Shown here: positions 44,713-55,066 of the stretch, in pieces
Numbering within the stretch: the first letter of the stretch is position 1
Layout: every line of letters begins with the position of its first letter
Assembly (NCBI RefSeq): GCF_003606345.3
Contig: NZ_CP031844.2
Location: forward strand, 372,001-436,000
Length of the DNA: 64,000 nt
Direction: 5' to 3'
Source: Bartonella krasnovii
GTDB taxonomy: Bacteria > Pseudomonadota > Alphaproteobacteria > Rhizobiales > Rhizobiaceae
The notes under the pieces: model-generated
Databases searched by the model: none
What the model was told of the DNA's origin: nothing
The model's input: only the letters and a program-made list of their open reading frames with translations
Translations under genes and position numbers: made by a program

Positions 44713-45386
44713 AAAAGCTCGTAGAGTATTAAAAACGATTTAAAGAACAAACATAAGATAAGTTGGTGCTTAAAGGCAAGAAAGATTGTAAAAGGACAAA
44801 TAGCTTGTTGAAAATATAAGAAAATTCTTTAGAGAATTAATGCTGTATTGTATTCCCTATAACAAAGGACAGCATAATATAACAGACCATTCTTAGCAAC
44901 CGATATGTCTTTATATGATGGGATAAATTTTAAAATGATAGTCATAAAGTTTTAAGTTAAACAGCTTTTATACGACCACACATAATCATAAACAATCTAA
45001 TCTCTCAGAATAAAATGCACAAGAATTATTATATTTATCAGAAATTTTTACGGTCTTTCATTGCCATGTAATGCTTTTAATGGGAGGTGTTTCTCACGCA
45101 AAACAAAATGCCTTAAGAGAAATATTCCAAATAGAATATCATAATGTTGTCCATTCACATATTTTTTAAAAAGAGATATTTCCCTGTACCTTTGATCTCA
45201 TTTCACGAAAGTTCTCAATGTTATGAAAAGGACTATAAGTAAGAAAAGCTTATTATATGTAAAGTTATTATTCAAAATAAAAAATTATCATTATAAATAA
45301 ATATCTTATATCATTGTAAAATGATAATTAAATACACAAAAAGATAAGCTTAATTTTAAAATTACTCTACAAAATCTCAGGATTTT
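44713..45386. other. Intergenic gap, no gene seen
   Basis: About 670 AT-rich bases upstream of the phosphoesterase and downstream of the MoxR operon. Only short broken frames are seen, with no convincing terminator or RNA gene. Confidence 0.5.
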
Positions 45387-47483
45387 TTAACGACCTTCAC
45401 GATACCACATGCTGCTCAACAGTAAAAGACAAACAAGCAGGGCAAAAAAACCAGAAAATACCGAAAAATAAAATGTATTAATTAAACGCGTTTCTGTCGC
45501 TTCTTTCAAAATAATTGAATGTGCTGGGGAAGATGATAGATTTGTTTTTGATTGAATGAGCTTGAGTGGAGGAAGATGAATGTTTTCTTTTCCTTCAGGG
45601 TGTAAACGTCCGATGTACCCCCCCGTGTGTTTAATAATGGGGGCTAATTTTTCTTTTGTTGAAATTAAATCAAACAATTCAAGATTATCGAGCATTCCTA
45701 CAGAAGACAGTATTGTTAAATCGTCATTTTTGATGGTAAAAATTCCCGTCTCATCAGTGGCTACAGTTGCAGTGAAGAGACCTTCTCGCTCTTTAGTAAG
45801 GACGATCTTTTGTTTTTTTCCAGAAGGAAAAGTTATCTCAGCGGGTTCTGGATGGTCTTTTAGAGTTTGGCGGCGAATTGTTAAATTCTGATGGCTGCTG
45901 GTCGCGCTTAATTTTTCTTCTTCAAGTTCCGGTTCTTTCATGAGCCAATGAGCAATTCGGCGATAAAGAGCCGCATAAGGACCACCACCTTCAAAACCTC
46001 GTGCCCAAAGCCAACTTTCATCGGAAAGCAACATACCGACACGCCCTTTATCAACATGGGAAAGAAGTAGAAGTGGCTGTTCATCAGCTCCTTTCATGAG
46101 AGCTGTGCCTTTGTATGCATCTTGAATAGCAATTTGTCGCAGCCATCGCCCCCATTGGGAAGTTGGAAGATTAAGCGTTGCAAGATCTCTTGTGACGGGA
46201 TGGCGTTCACCTTCTTTGGTTAATGCAGGGCGAAAAGGTTTTTCAATAATAGTTCCATTGGGCAATGCCGGTAGGATGCTTATTAAAGGTGTTTTCGCAA
46301 GTGAGTTTTTTTGGGTAAATTCAGGTCCTGTTACCATCAGCAAAGCACCACCCTTTTGTACATATTGGGCGATATAATCATAATAGATTAAAGGTAGAAC
46401 AGCAGAGTGCTGGTAACCATCAAGGATGATGAGATCAAAGTTATTAATCTCTTCAACAAAGAGTTTTCTTGTAGGAAAAACCACCAAGGATAATTGGCTT
46501 AAAGGCGTATTATCCGCTTTAGTGGGGGGGCGCAAAATCGTAAAGTGAACAAGATCAATATTAGAGTCACCCTTCAAAAGGTCACGCCATGTTCGTTCTC
46601 CATTATAAGGGGCACCTGAAATAAGAAGAACGCGTAAATTTTCTCTGATTCCTTCAATGGTTGTTATGGCGCGGTTGTTTTCAACGCTTAGTTCGCCTTT
46701 GTAAGCTTCAGTGGTCGCTTGGATAATATTTTTTTCAGCATGAGGAAGGGTAACTTCAGTTTGAAAAATAATACCAGGAGTCACAGAATAGTGACCAATT
46801 TCTTGTCCATTGACGCTGAGTGTAATATTGGCTTTCTGTGGTATTGTTTTTGGATGGACTCCTTGATCTTCTACCAAAATGGAGAGCTTTTGTGGTTTAT
46901 TGATAAGGGCAAAGCGTGGAGGCGAAATAAATTTGATTTGACGATCAAATTCATCTGAGCGCCCTGTGATCAGAGCATTAAAAGGTGCTTCATGATGAAG
47001 ATCTGATAGGTCTGGAATGTCATGCACTTGTCCATCAGTAATAAAAATTGTTCCTGCATAACGAGAGGGCGGTACATCAGAAAGTGCTTGTGTTAAAGCA
47101 TTAAACAAATTCGTTGAAGGGGCATATTGATGATCAGCAAGTTTTCCAGCTTCAATAAAACGTGGTTCAAATTGTGGATAATGCGCCAATGTTTCGATTA
47201 ATTGCGCGCGCGCTTCATCACTGTCGTTTATGCGTGTTCCAAAAGTTTGGCTTTTGCTACGGTCAATGACAATGCCTACTGTACTTTTCAGCGGTTCGCG
47301 CTGTTCTTTGATAATCATTGGATTAAGCAAAGCAAGAATGAGAGTGCTCAACGCCATCAGACGAAATAAAGACCCTTGATGTTGTGTAATAAGACCAACA
47401 ACGACAAAAAGAATGGATATTCCGCTTAACAGCAGAATCCAAAAGAGAGGTAAAAAAGGCTGAAAAGTGAAAAGTGGTATCAT
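45387..47483 (-). CDS. Large membrane protein, last gene of MoxR operon
   Basis: The protein has 698 residues. Two hydrophobic segments at the N-terminus (about 10-30 and 37-53) and one at the C-terminus (about 672-690) bracket a large soluble region. This begins like a von Willebrand A domain (VGIVIDRSKSQTFG, DVPPSRYAGTIFITDGQ) and later has a glutamine-amidotransferase-like fold (FDLIILDGYQ, GGALLMVTGPEF). It overlaps the DUF4159 gene by four bases. Such proteins accompany MoxR/DUF58 chaperone sets in rhizobia; the exact job is unknown. Confidence 0.85.
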   Translation of the reverse strand: MIPLFTFQPFLPLFWILLLSGISILFVVVGLITQHQGSLFRLMALSTLILALLNPMIIKEQREPLKSTVGIVIDRSKSQTFGTRINDSDEARAQLIETLAHYPQFEPRFIEAGKLADHQYAPSTNLFNALTQALSDVPPSRYAGTIFITDGQVHDIPDLSDLHHEAPFNALITGRSDEFDRQIKFISPPRFALINKPQKLSILVEDQGVHPKTIPQKANITLSVNGQEIGHYSVTPGIIFQTEVTLPHAEKNIIQATTEAYKGELSVENNRAITTIEGIRENLRVLLISGAPYNGERTWRDLLKGDSNIDLVHFTILRPPTKADNTPLSQLSLVVFPTRKLFVEEINNFDLIILDGYQHSAVLPLIYYDYIAQYVQKGGALLMVTGPEFTQKNSLAKTPLISILPALPNGTIIEKPFRPALTKEGERHPVTRDLATLNLPTSQWGRWLRQIAIQDAYKGTALMKGADEQPLLLLSHVDKGRVGMLLSDESWLWARGFEGGGPYAALYRRIAHWLMKEPELEEEKLSATSSHQNLTIRRQTLKDHPEPAEITFPSGKKQKIVLTKEREGLFTATVATDETGIFTIKNDDLTILSSVGMLDNLELFDLISTKEKLAPIIKHTGGYIGRLHPEGKENIHLPPLKLIQSKTNLSSSPAHSIILKEATETRLINTFYFSVFSGFFALLVCLLLLSSMWYREGR

Positions 47484-50278
47484 TGCCTTCTTTCTCTTTT
47501 AAAGCGTTCCAAGAGCGCTGGAACATGAATTTGGTCTGCTTTATAGTTTCCAGTAAGCACATAAAGGACAATATTTAAGCCTGCGCGAAATGCCCAGAGA
47601 CGTTGCATCGGATCATTAGGAACAAGAGGATATTTCCATGTCCCTTTTTCATCGAGTGCCCAAGCAGCAGCAAAGTTATTTGCGGTGATGAGCAGGGAAC
47701 TTACATTATCACCGCGGGTAAGAGAATTTTTATTTTTTTTGTTCGTTGATGAGGATTCAACCCATAAAGGTGAACCACGGTAGAGACCAGGAAAATCCGG
47801 CATAATATAAAAGGAACGTGCAACAACATGATCTGTTGAGGCTGGCTCAATGGAGGGAATATTTAACCCTTTTAAGATGGTTCGTAATTTCTGCGTTTCT
47901 GGAGTGGCATCTCCCTCAAGATTAAGATTGCTCTTTATCTGATCGCGCGTGTCAAATAAAATGGTTCCCCCATGTTTCATAAAGTTATTGATTTTTTCAA
48001 GGCTTTTGGAGGTTAGTATAGGACTCTTAGCATCAATTGGCCAGTAAATAAGAGGATAAAAGGAGAGTTCATCTTTATCGAGATCAAGTGCTTTAACAGA
48101 GCCGGGGGTAAGCATTGTGCGCTCTGCGATAAATTGGCTTAAGGCTTCTAGACCACTTTTACTCGTTGTATCAATTTCATGATTGTTGGTTATAACGTAG
48201 GCAAGATGTGTTACACCAGCAGCTTGCACACTATCATGATGATTTTCTGTCGTTTGTGCATGAAGCGTTGGATCGTATGAAAACAGGCCAATCAGAATAA
48301 TGAGAGAAAAGAAAAACCGATTACGCCATTTATTAAAAGAAAAAATCCCTCCCATCCATAAAATAAGAAAATTATCAAAAGCAAATAATAAGAGGGCTAA
48401 TCCTAAAAGGGAACCGATAAGATCTTTTTCTTTTGTATCATAAGATAAAGGGTTCTTATTAAGAGAAGTTGATAATGATGATTGTTTCATCAAACGCGAT
48501 GTATCAGTTAAGAGATTAAGCGCATAAAAATCATTTTTGACACCGTAAAGTCCTGGGGGTGTATGATAGGAAGGACGGGGTGGGTTTTGGGCATTAAAGA
48601 CTAGCGGAACAACATCAGAGGGCGGGGCTTGTAATTGTCCATTAGCGTCTATGGTTCGCCAAGGATTTTGTACACTTGTTCTTTTTTCTCTGTGTGTTGG
48701 GTTTGTGTTTTCAAAAGATCCTAACGTAATTAGTTTTTGTAACATTTGTGCAAAAAAACCAGAAAGAGGAAGATTAGACCATGTAGGGTCAGGGGCAATA
48801 TGAATGAGAATAAGGGTTCCTTTCCCACGCTTTGCTGCGGTAATAAGAGGAGTCCCATCCGAAAGGCTGAGCCACGTTTTTTCGAAAAGATCTGGGGTTG
48901 GTTCTGCAAGAATTTGGCGCGAGACAGTAACATCTTCTGGAAAAGGAAGGTCAAAGAAAAAACTATTTTTTGCAAAAGGGGCAAGTTTTTGTGGTTTTGT
49001 CCAAGACATAATACTCCCAAGAGAACGTTGCCCCTGACGCAGCGATACCGGAAGAAGACTATCGTAATGTTCTGCACTACTGAGTTTTTCTCCTGCAAAG
49101 CGGATGAGTGTCCCTCCTTTATTTACAAAATCAGAAAGCTTTTTTTCTGCTTTTTCTGGGATATTAATCATGTCGCCCATAATGAAAACAGATGGATTTT
49201 GTTTAAGCAGAAGATCAATATCTGTTGAAAGTTCTCTTCCACCGGAAGTTATAAGCTGTGTATGACCTTGTAATGCTTTGATAATATAATAAAATGGAGC
49301 AAGTAAAGGCTGGGCCATCTCATTGGTATCGGGGGAGAGAAGAGCAACACGGCTTATCCTACTATGGCTGTCTACTAAGAAAGTTGCAGCAGCATGGTTT
49401 TGGTTATTAATTTTTATCCAAGCGATATCGTTGCGTAATTCAAGAGGGATATCAAAAGGAACAAGTGCTGTTGTTTGGCCTTCAGAGAAATTTTTCGTAA
49501 ATTGACCAAGAAGTTGATTATTTGAATCGTAAAGGCTGAGTGTAGTGGGCGTTGTACCGTGTATGGTTGAGCGAATAATACGCGCAACCATGTTTCCATT
49601 TTTATTTTTTATGGATGTTATGCCGGTTAAATCGGAAATATCAGCCAAATACCACAAGAAGTTTCTAGGTTTTAATTTTTCAAGTAAAGCAAAAGTTTTT
49701 TCATCTTCATTTGTTTGTAATCCATCGCTTAAATAAGCAATATCAAGAGGTTTTCCTTTGTTTATTTTACTGAGTTCTTTTAAGATATGCACACGGTTTA
49801 CAGGCCAAGGACGCGGTTGCAAATGCATTAAATGCTGTTTTATAATCTTCGCTGGTTGGGGTTCCACATTGGAGATATCATTTTCAGCCGTTGCAACAAG
49901 GTAAATATTTTTTTGCTGTCTTTCTGCCTGTGCAAGGAGCATTTCAGCGATAGAGATACGTTTTTTCCATTCTTTTACAGATGCCCAACCATTATCAATA
50001 ATGAGCGCAAGGGGTTGAGATCCAGAAAAGCTTATTGGCTTTTGATTCCAAGTGGGACGGGCTAGAGCGATGATAACCAGTGCGGCTATGGTTAAACGCA
50101 ACAACAGTAACCACCAAGGGGTATGTTTTGCCGTTTCCTGCTGATGAGTTGGTTTGGGTAAGAAGCGTAAAGGAGGAAAGAGCTCTTTACGTGGAGATGG
50201 AGGGGTTATCCGCAACAGCCACCAAATGACCGGTAAAAACAAGAGCCCTAATAACAGAAAGGGAGCAGAAAAACTCAA
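47480..50278 (-). CDS. BatA-like / DUF4159 membrane protein
   Basis: The protein has 932 residues. The N-terminal BatA-like segment has two transmembrane helices (about 5-22 and 55-75, LLLRLTIAALVIIALARPTW). A vWA-like and amidotransferase-like periplasmic region follows, then further transmembrane helices near 625-675. The C-terminal DUF4159 domain (about 700-930) contains GGTILFDTRDQ and the DFPGLYRGSPLWVESS motif. It works with MoxR and DUF58 in an envelope-associated assembly inferred from the conserved operon. It is coupled to both neighbours by four-base overlaps. Confidence 0.88.
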   Translation of the reverse strand: MSFSAPFLLLGLLFLPVIWWLLRITPPSPRKELFPPLRFLPKPTHQQETAKHTPWWLLLLRLTIAALVIIALARPTWNQKPISFSGSQPLALIIDNGWASVKEWKKRISIAEMLLAQAERQQKNIYLVATAENDISNVEPQPAKIIKQHLMHLQPRPWPVNRVHILKELSKINKGKPLDIAYLSDGLQTNEDEKTFALLEKLKPRNFLWYLADISDLTGITSIKNKNGNMVARIIRSTIHGTTPTTLSLYDSNNQLLGQFTKNFSEGQTTALVPFDIPLELRNDIAWIKINNQNHAAATFLVDSHSRISRVALLSPDTNEMAQPLLAPFYYIIKALQGHTQLITSGGRELSTDIDLLLKQNPSVFIMGDMINIPEKAEKKLSDFVNKGGTLIRFAGEKLSSAEHYDSLLPVSLRQGQRSLGSIMSWTKPQKLAPFAKNSFFFDLPFPEDVTVSRQILAEPTPDLFEKTWLSLSDGTPLITAAKRGKGTLILIHIAPDPTWSNLPLSGFFAQMLQKLITLGSFENTNPTHREKRTSVQNPWRTIDANGQLQAPPSDVVPLVFNAQNPPRPSYHTPPGLYGVKNDFYALNLLTDTSRLMKQSSLSTSLNKNPLSYDTKEKDLIGSLLGLALLLFAFDNFLILWMGGIFSFNKWRNRFFFSLIILIGLFSYDPTLHAQTTENHHDSVQAAGVTHLAYVITNNHEIDTTSKSGLEALSQFIAERTMLTPGSVKALDLDKDELSFYPLIYWPIDAKSPILTSKSLEKINNFMKHGGTILFDTRDQIKSNLNLEGDATPETQKLRTILKGLNIPSIEPASTDHVVARSFYIMPDFPGLYRGSPLWVESSSTNKKNKNSLTRGDNVSSLLITANNFAAAWALDEKGTWKYPLVPNDPMQRLWAFRAGLNIVLYVLTGNYKADQIHVPALLERFKRERRQ

Positions 50279-51186
50279 AGTGCCCTCCTTTTTTGCAATG
50301 AAGAGTCATTCATTGTATTTGCAAGATGCAAAATGATTTCTGTTAAAGGTTGATCTGTTGTACTAACGTGATAAGACCACCCCTGTCGTGCACAAAAATT
50401 TACTAATTCTTGTCGACGTGCTTGATATAGCTTACAATAGCTTTTACGAAGATTTTCTGCTTTTCCAAAAATGTGTTTTTCTTTCGTTTCAGGATCAAAA
50501 AATTCTGTATGACCTGTGTAGGGAAAGCTTTCTTCCGCAGGGTCAGCAATTTCAATTAAATGAGCTGTTACCTGTTTTGTCGATAAAGGAGCTAAATGCT
50601 GGATGATTTTTTCAGGATGATCGAGAAAATCACTCATTATAATGGCGTGTGAAAAGCGTGTAATCGTTGAAAAATCGGGTAATGAATTTTCATCTGAATG
50701 ATCTTCTAAAGCAAATGCTATCTGTTCTACGACATTGGATGTCATTGTGGGGGGCACTAAGTTGGGAATCGCAATATGTTCGCCACACCGTGCCAGAAGT
50801 GATGCCAAGGCAAGGGTTAAAATGATGGCATGATTGCCTTTAGAGATTTTAGAAAAGCGCGAACAGTAATGCATTGATAGGCTCTGATCAGGCCAAAGCC
50901 AAACGGTTTGTGTCATTTGCCATTCATGCTCACGGAGATACATATTTTCATCACGCGCTGAGCGACGCCAATCAATACGGGCAATGGATTCTCCTTCCAT
51001 ATAGGGACGAAACTGCCAAAAATTTTCTCCATTCCCACGTTTGCGTTGCCCATGCCATCCGGTTATCAGTGTATTGGCAATATGACGCGCTTGTAAAAGG
51101 AAATATGGCATTTTGCCATTATTCTTATACAGCTCTTTTGCCAGCGACAATGGAGACTTTTGTAAAACTTTTTTGCCAATAGCCAT
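50275..51186 (-). CDS. DUF58 protein
   Basis: The protein has 303 residues. The DUF58 signature is clear: RGNGENFWQFRPYMEGESIA, then IDWRRSARDENMYLREHEWQ. A degenerate vWA-like fold follows (VWLWPDQSLSM, AIIMSDFLDHPEKI). No membrane segment is present. In MoxR operons it probably bridges the ATPase and the BatA-like membrane proteins. It starts one base before the MoxR stop is cleared and overlaps the DUF4159 gene by four bases. Confidence 0.92.
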   Translation of the reverse strand: MAIGKKVLQKSPLSLAKELYKNNGKMPYFLLQARHIANTLITGWHGQRKRGNGENFWQFRPYMEGESIARIDWRRSARDENMYLREHEWQMTQTVWLWPDQSLSMHYCSRFSKISKGNHAIILTLALASLLARCGEHIAIPNLVPPTMTSNVVEQIAFALEDHSDENSLPDFSTITRFSHAIIMSDFLDHPEKIIQHLAPLSTKQVTAHLIEIADPAEESFPYTGHTEFFDPETKEKHIFGKAENLRKSYCKLYQARRQELVNFCARQGWSYHVSTTDQPLTEIILHLANTMNDSSLQKRRAL

Positions 51187-52218
51187 TTAAAGGGCATCTT
51201 TCACAAGGTTATTGATAATATCTTTTACGGTTATCTCTTCAGCACGAGCAGAAAAATTAAGGGCCATGCGGTGTTGTAATACGGGATAGGCCAATGCTTC
51301 AACATCATCAAGCGAGGGGGCTAAACGCCCATAATAAAGAGCACGAGCACGAACACAAAGTGAAAGAGCTTGTGATGCGCGCGGTCCTGGTCCCCAAGAA
51401 ATATAAGTATTGGCAAGGCTATTGTTTTTATCAGGGCGTGCTGAGCGGACAATTTTTAAAATAGCTTCGATCACATTTTCTGAAAGAGGCATTTTGCGAA
51501 CGACATTTTGAATTTTTTGTAATTTTTTAGCGGATAAAATTGCTTTTGCATTTGATTTTTTTTCTTTTGTTGTTTCCAAAATGATCCGCCGCTCTGTTGT
51601 AAGGTCAGGATAGTCAATATCAATTTGCATCAAAAAGCGATCGAGTTGAGCTTCAGGAAGTGGGTAGGTCCCTTCTTGTTCGAGAGGATTTTGCGTTGCA
51701 AGAACATGAAAAGGTTGTGGTAAATCATAACGGGTTCCTGCAACGGTTACATGATATTCCTGCATAGCCTGTAAAAGAGCTGACTGTGTGCGTGGAGAGG
51801 CTCGATTGATTTCATCAGCCATGAGAAGCTGCGTGAAAATGGGACCTTGAACATAGCGAAAAGAACGTTTCCCCTCTTTATCAGAATCCATGATTTCAGA
51901 ACCGATAATGTCTGATGGCATAAGGTCTGGGGTAAATTGGATACGTTTTTCATCAAGTCCTAAAACGGCTCCCAATGTTTCTACAAGACGTGTTTTTGCA
52001 AGCCCTGGAGCACCGACAAGAAGAGCATGACCACCGGCAAAAATAGCCGTTAAAGCATATTCAATGATATGACTTTGCCCAAAAATAACTTTGTCAATTT
52101 CTTGTTGTATAATATCTAATTCTTTGTGTGCCGTATCAATATCCTCAATAATGGCTTGGGCCTCCTGTTTGGTATTAACCTTTTTCACAGAATTAGACGC
52201 TGGATCACGGTGACTCAT
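51187..52218 (-). CDS. moxR: MoxR-family AAA+ ATPase
   Basis: The protein has 343 residues. Walker A is LLVGAPGLAKT (about 66-76) and Walker B is LLMADEINRASPRTQSALLQ. The sensor-1 region is ATQNPLEQEGTYPLPEAQLDRF, here in two parts, and the C-terminal helical lid follows. It is a chaperone-like ATPase thought to insert cofactors or remodel vWA-domain partners, which are encoded next in the operon. It is the first gene of the four-gene leftward operon. Confidence 0.94.
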   Translation of the reverse strand: MSHRDPASNSVKKVNTKQEAQAIIEDIDTAHKELDIIQQEIDKVIFGQSHIIEYALTAIFAGGHALLVGAPGLAKTRLVETLGAVLGLDEKRIQFTPDLMPSDIIGSEIMDSDKEGKRSFRYVQGPIFTQLLMADEINRASPRTQSALLQAMQEYHVTVAGTRYDLPQPFHVLATQNPLEQEGTYPLPEAQLDRFLMQIDIDYPDLTTERRIILETTKEKKSNAKAILSAKKLQKIQNVVRKMPLSENVIEAILKIVRSARPDKNNSLANTYISWGPGPRASQALSLCVRARALYYGRLAPSLDDVEALAYPVLQHRMALNFSARAEEITVKDIINNLVKDAL

Positions 52219-52474
52219 ATTTTTTCCTTAAGGCGTTTGTCGCAAAAATAGTAATTTTCTCTGTATGATAATGGACATCTTATTGTTTGTAACAGAAAAT
52301 GAGAAGAAAAGAAGCATCATAAGCTATTTTTTTCATATTTGCATATGGATAGAAGAAAGTTTCTTTGAAAGAAAGAGGCATGTTTGATGTTTTAAAAACT
52401 TTGTTTTATGAAGAGAGTTTTTGAAAGTAATGAAGACAACTTTTTTGAAAGGTTAAAATTTGAAAGGTTAAAGG

Positions 52475-53728
52475 GTGAATATAAGGCAGAACTTCAAACA
52501 AGTTGCGTGGTTACAACAAAGTGATATCCAAACACTTCTTCGTATTTTATCTTTAGAGGGGGAAGAGGCACGTATCGTAGGGGGAGCGGTGCGCAATCAA
52601 CTACTAAGGCAGCCTATTAGTGATATTGATATTGCGACAACCTGCTTACCGCAACAGATTATCACACGTGTAGAAGAAGCAGGATTTAAAGCTATTCCCA
52701 CAGGGGTTGCGTTTGGTACAATAACAGTGGTTGCGCATTCATGTTCTTATGAGGTCACAACACTTCGCAGTGATATTGAAACAGATGGTCGTCATGCAAA
52801 AGTGGTATTTGGTCGTGACTGGAAAAAAGATGCTGAACGGCGGGATTTTACCATTAATGCCCTTTATTGTGATGCGGCTGGCAACCTTTATGATGATGTA
52901 GGAGGTTTGAGCGATATTATGAGCCGAACAGTTCGTTTTATCGGTGTTGCAGAAAATCGTATTAGTGAAGATTATTTGCGTATTTTACGTTTTTTTCGCT
53001 TTTATGCGTGGTATGGAGCTGGGCGACCTGATGTGGAAGGCTTGAGGGCATGTGTTCGTTTAAAACACGGTTTAGAAAAACTTTCTTCTGAGCGTATTTG
53101 GGCAGAAATGAAAAAGCTTCTTTTAGCTTCTGACCCAACACGTGCTCTTTTGTGGATGCGCCAAAGCAGAATTTTGTCACTCATTTTTCCTGAAACAGAA
53201 AAATGGGGCATTGATGCAATCCACGCATTGGTGAAAACAGAACAGGCTCTTGGTTGGAAAATTGATCCCTTGTTACGGCTAGAAAGTCTTCTTCCTCCTA
53301 ACCCTGTGCATCTTCATGAAATGGCAAAGCGCTTGCGTTTATCCCATAAGGAAACAACACGGTTAAAGGAATGGGCAGAGTTAGAAATAATAAGCCAAAA
53401 CTGTTCTGCCCATTTTGTGCAAAAATTAATTTATTTTCATGGGCGACAACCGGTTTTAGATCAATTATCCTTGTCTGTTGCTGCATCACATGTCGATACT
53501 CTAGAAAAAAGCGCGGCTTTGCAAAAAAAAGAAAATTATCTCAAACTTTATCAGCTTGTTCAAGAATGGCAGATTCCAACTTTTCCCATTAATGGTAATG
53601 ATTTAATAAAAAAAGGTTTTTCGAAAGGTATCCTTTTAGGACAAAAGCTTAAAGAACTAGAAATGATATGGATTGAAAGTGGATTTTTAATGGATCGTCA
53701 TGCCTTATTAGAACAAATTGATTTATAA
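52475..53728 (+). CDS. cca: CCA-adding tRNA nucleotidyltransferase
   Basis: The protein has 417 residues. The class II nucleotidyltransferase head has RIVGGAVRNQLL and the metal-binding DIDIATT, then TTLRSDIETDGRHAKV, RRDFTINALYCD and the neck motif ISEDYLRILRFFRFYA. It builds or repairs the 3' CCA of tRNA. The alphaproteobacterial C-terminal domain is longer than in E. coli poly(A) polymerase-like forms. The start is GTG 52475, with AAAGG upstream. It is divergent from the MoxR operon. Confidence 0.95.
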   Translation: MNIRQNFKQVAWLQQSDIQTLLRILSLEGEEARIVGGAVRNQLLRQPISDIDIATTCLPQQIITRVEEAGFKAIPTGVAFGTITVVAHSCSYEVTTLRSDIETDGRHAKVVFGRDWKKDAERRDFTINALYCDAAGNLYDDVGGLSDIMSRTVRFIGVAENRISEDYLRILRFFRFYAWYGAGRPDVEGLRACVRLKHGLEKLSSERIWAEMKKLLLASDPTRALLWMRQSRILSLIFPETEKWGIDAIHALVKTEQALGWKIDPLLRLESLLPPNPVHLHEMAKRLRLSHKETTRLKEWAELEIISQNCSAHFVQKLIYFHGRQPVLDQLSLSVAASHVDTLEKSAALQKKENYLKLYQLVQEWQIPTFPINGNDLIKKGFSKGILLGQKLKELEMIWIESGFLMDRHALLEQIDL

Positions 53729-54052
53729 TAATAATTTACCATTGCTCATATGAAAAAAGAGCGCCAAATATCGTAAGATCGTCTTATTTCAAACCTATTC
53801 ATATTATATCAGTCAAAATTATTTCCTTATTTGTCACAAGTGAGGGAAGCTGTGTGAGAAAAAACGATTATAAGGGGGGAAAATACCTCTTAATAAACCA
53901 TATCAAAATAAGGGAGATTTTTTGAAAAGATTAAAGAGAATAATGATAACGGTTTGTATTTTGTATGAGCATAAAGAGGAGGATGTTCAATGCATTTTTA
54001 TATGAGAGGTATTTAATCATTCTATTAATGCTTTGATAGAATTGTTGTATTT
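53729..54052. other. Gap carrying a dispersed repeat
   Basis: About 320 bases between the convergent cca and trmL genes. It holds one copy of the degenerate repeat (53742-53850) and no gene. Confidence 0.5.
53742..53850 (+). repeat. Dispersed intergenic repeat, copy 3
   Basis: Contains CATATG, ATATCGTAAGA, TATTTCAAACCTATTC and ATCAGTCAAAATTATTT, the best-preserved form of the blocks seen at 42600 and 43255. Confidence 0.45.
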
Positions 54053-54529
54053 TTATAGATCACAGTTTCCTTCATGATAACCAATTTGGCGCAATGCTTC
54101 TCCTGCTGTTATGGCTACGCTCATGGCAATATTGAGCGAGCGAGCGTGTGGTTTCATGGGAATTTTCAATGTGTAATCGGCAGCTTCATGAACATAATCG
54201 GGGACGCCAGCGGATTCACGACCAAAAAGTAAAACATCATTTTTTTGATAGTCTATCTGCGTATAGCATGTTTTTGCTTTTGTACTTAAAAGCAAAAGAC
54301 GGCGGTTAAAGTGTTTCATAGAGCTTAAAAAATGTTGCCAATCAATGTGTTTCTCTAAGGAAGCATATTCGAGATAATCCAATCCTGCGCGTTTGAGATT
54401 ACGATCCGACAGGTTAAAGCCTGCGGGTTCAATAATGTGCACATGTAAACCAAAACAAGCACTAAGACGTAAAATCGTTCCGGTATTACCAGCAATATCA
54501 GGTTGGAAAAGAGCTATATGAAGTGTCAT
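54053..54529 (-). CDS. trmL: tRNA (cytidine/uridine-34-2'-O)-methyltransferase TrmL
   Basis: The protein has 158 residues, the minimal SPOUT methyltransferase length. Motif 1 is FQPDIAGNTGTILRLSACFG, motif 2 is LLFGRESAGVPDYVHEAAD and motif 3 is RSLNIAMSVAITAGEAL. These form the trefoil knot that binds S-adenosylmethionine. It modifies the wobble base of tRNA-Leu isoacceptors. It is monocistronic and convergent with cca. Confidence 0.95.
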   Translation of the reverse strand: MTLHIALFQPDIAGNTGTILRLSACFGLHVHIIEPAGFNLSDRNLKRAGLDYLEYASLEKHIDWQHFLSSMKHFNRRLLLLSTKAKTCYTQIDYQKNDVLLFGRESAGVPDYVHEAADYTLKIPMKPHARSLNIAMSVAITAGEALRQIGYHEGNCDL

Positions 54530-55066
54530 GTTCTCTGTAATATGACTTTTTTCAACTTTGTAAAGAAGAGCCGTAATTTATTCGAAAAATATGCTCAAGA
54601 AATATATGATTTTTATATTTAGTTTTTATGCACTTTAAGTTTCTGGAAAAAGTTACGGTCAAAGATTTGTTTGAGGTAAAAAGGAGTCTTATGATTCATG
54701 AAATGAATGGGTCCATTATGGTGAAAAGGAGGATATTTATGAGGTTGAATCCTTCATTGGGATGGAGATTTGACCATAACAAGAAAGTTTTTTTCTTTAA
54801 GGGTCTCGGGTTTTATCAGGGTTGGAAAGGTTTTGATTGATTGAATAGGAACAGAGATTTGAAATAAACCTAGGGTATTTAGGCTTTTTATTCACTTTGT
54901 AGAATGATAAATGATCATTAAACTAGGTTTTATATCAGCCATACAAAGAGTAGAAGTTTTTTCAGAGGTATTTGTTAAGGCAATGGTGATTAATCCAAGC
55001 ATTGTGCAATAGGAGAGGGTGTGATAAAAAGATATTTTAGCAGAGTGTCTCTTTGAAGTTAAGGCA
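54530..55066. other. Gap upstream of petABC
   Basis: About 540 bases between the divergent trmL and petA genes, which must include the petABC promoter. A possible 70-codon frame at 54628-54840 is rich in Lys, Phe and Met and has no known family, so I leave it uncalled. Confidence 0.45.

Noticed and set aside
54628..54840. 70-codon plus frame before petA
   Set aside because: Lys/Phe/Met-rich with no family or clear start signal; probably chance.
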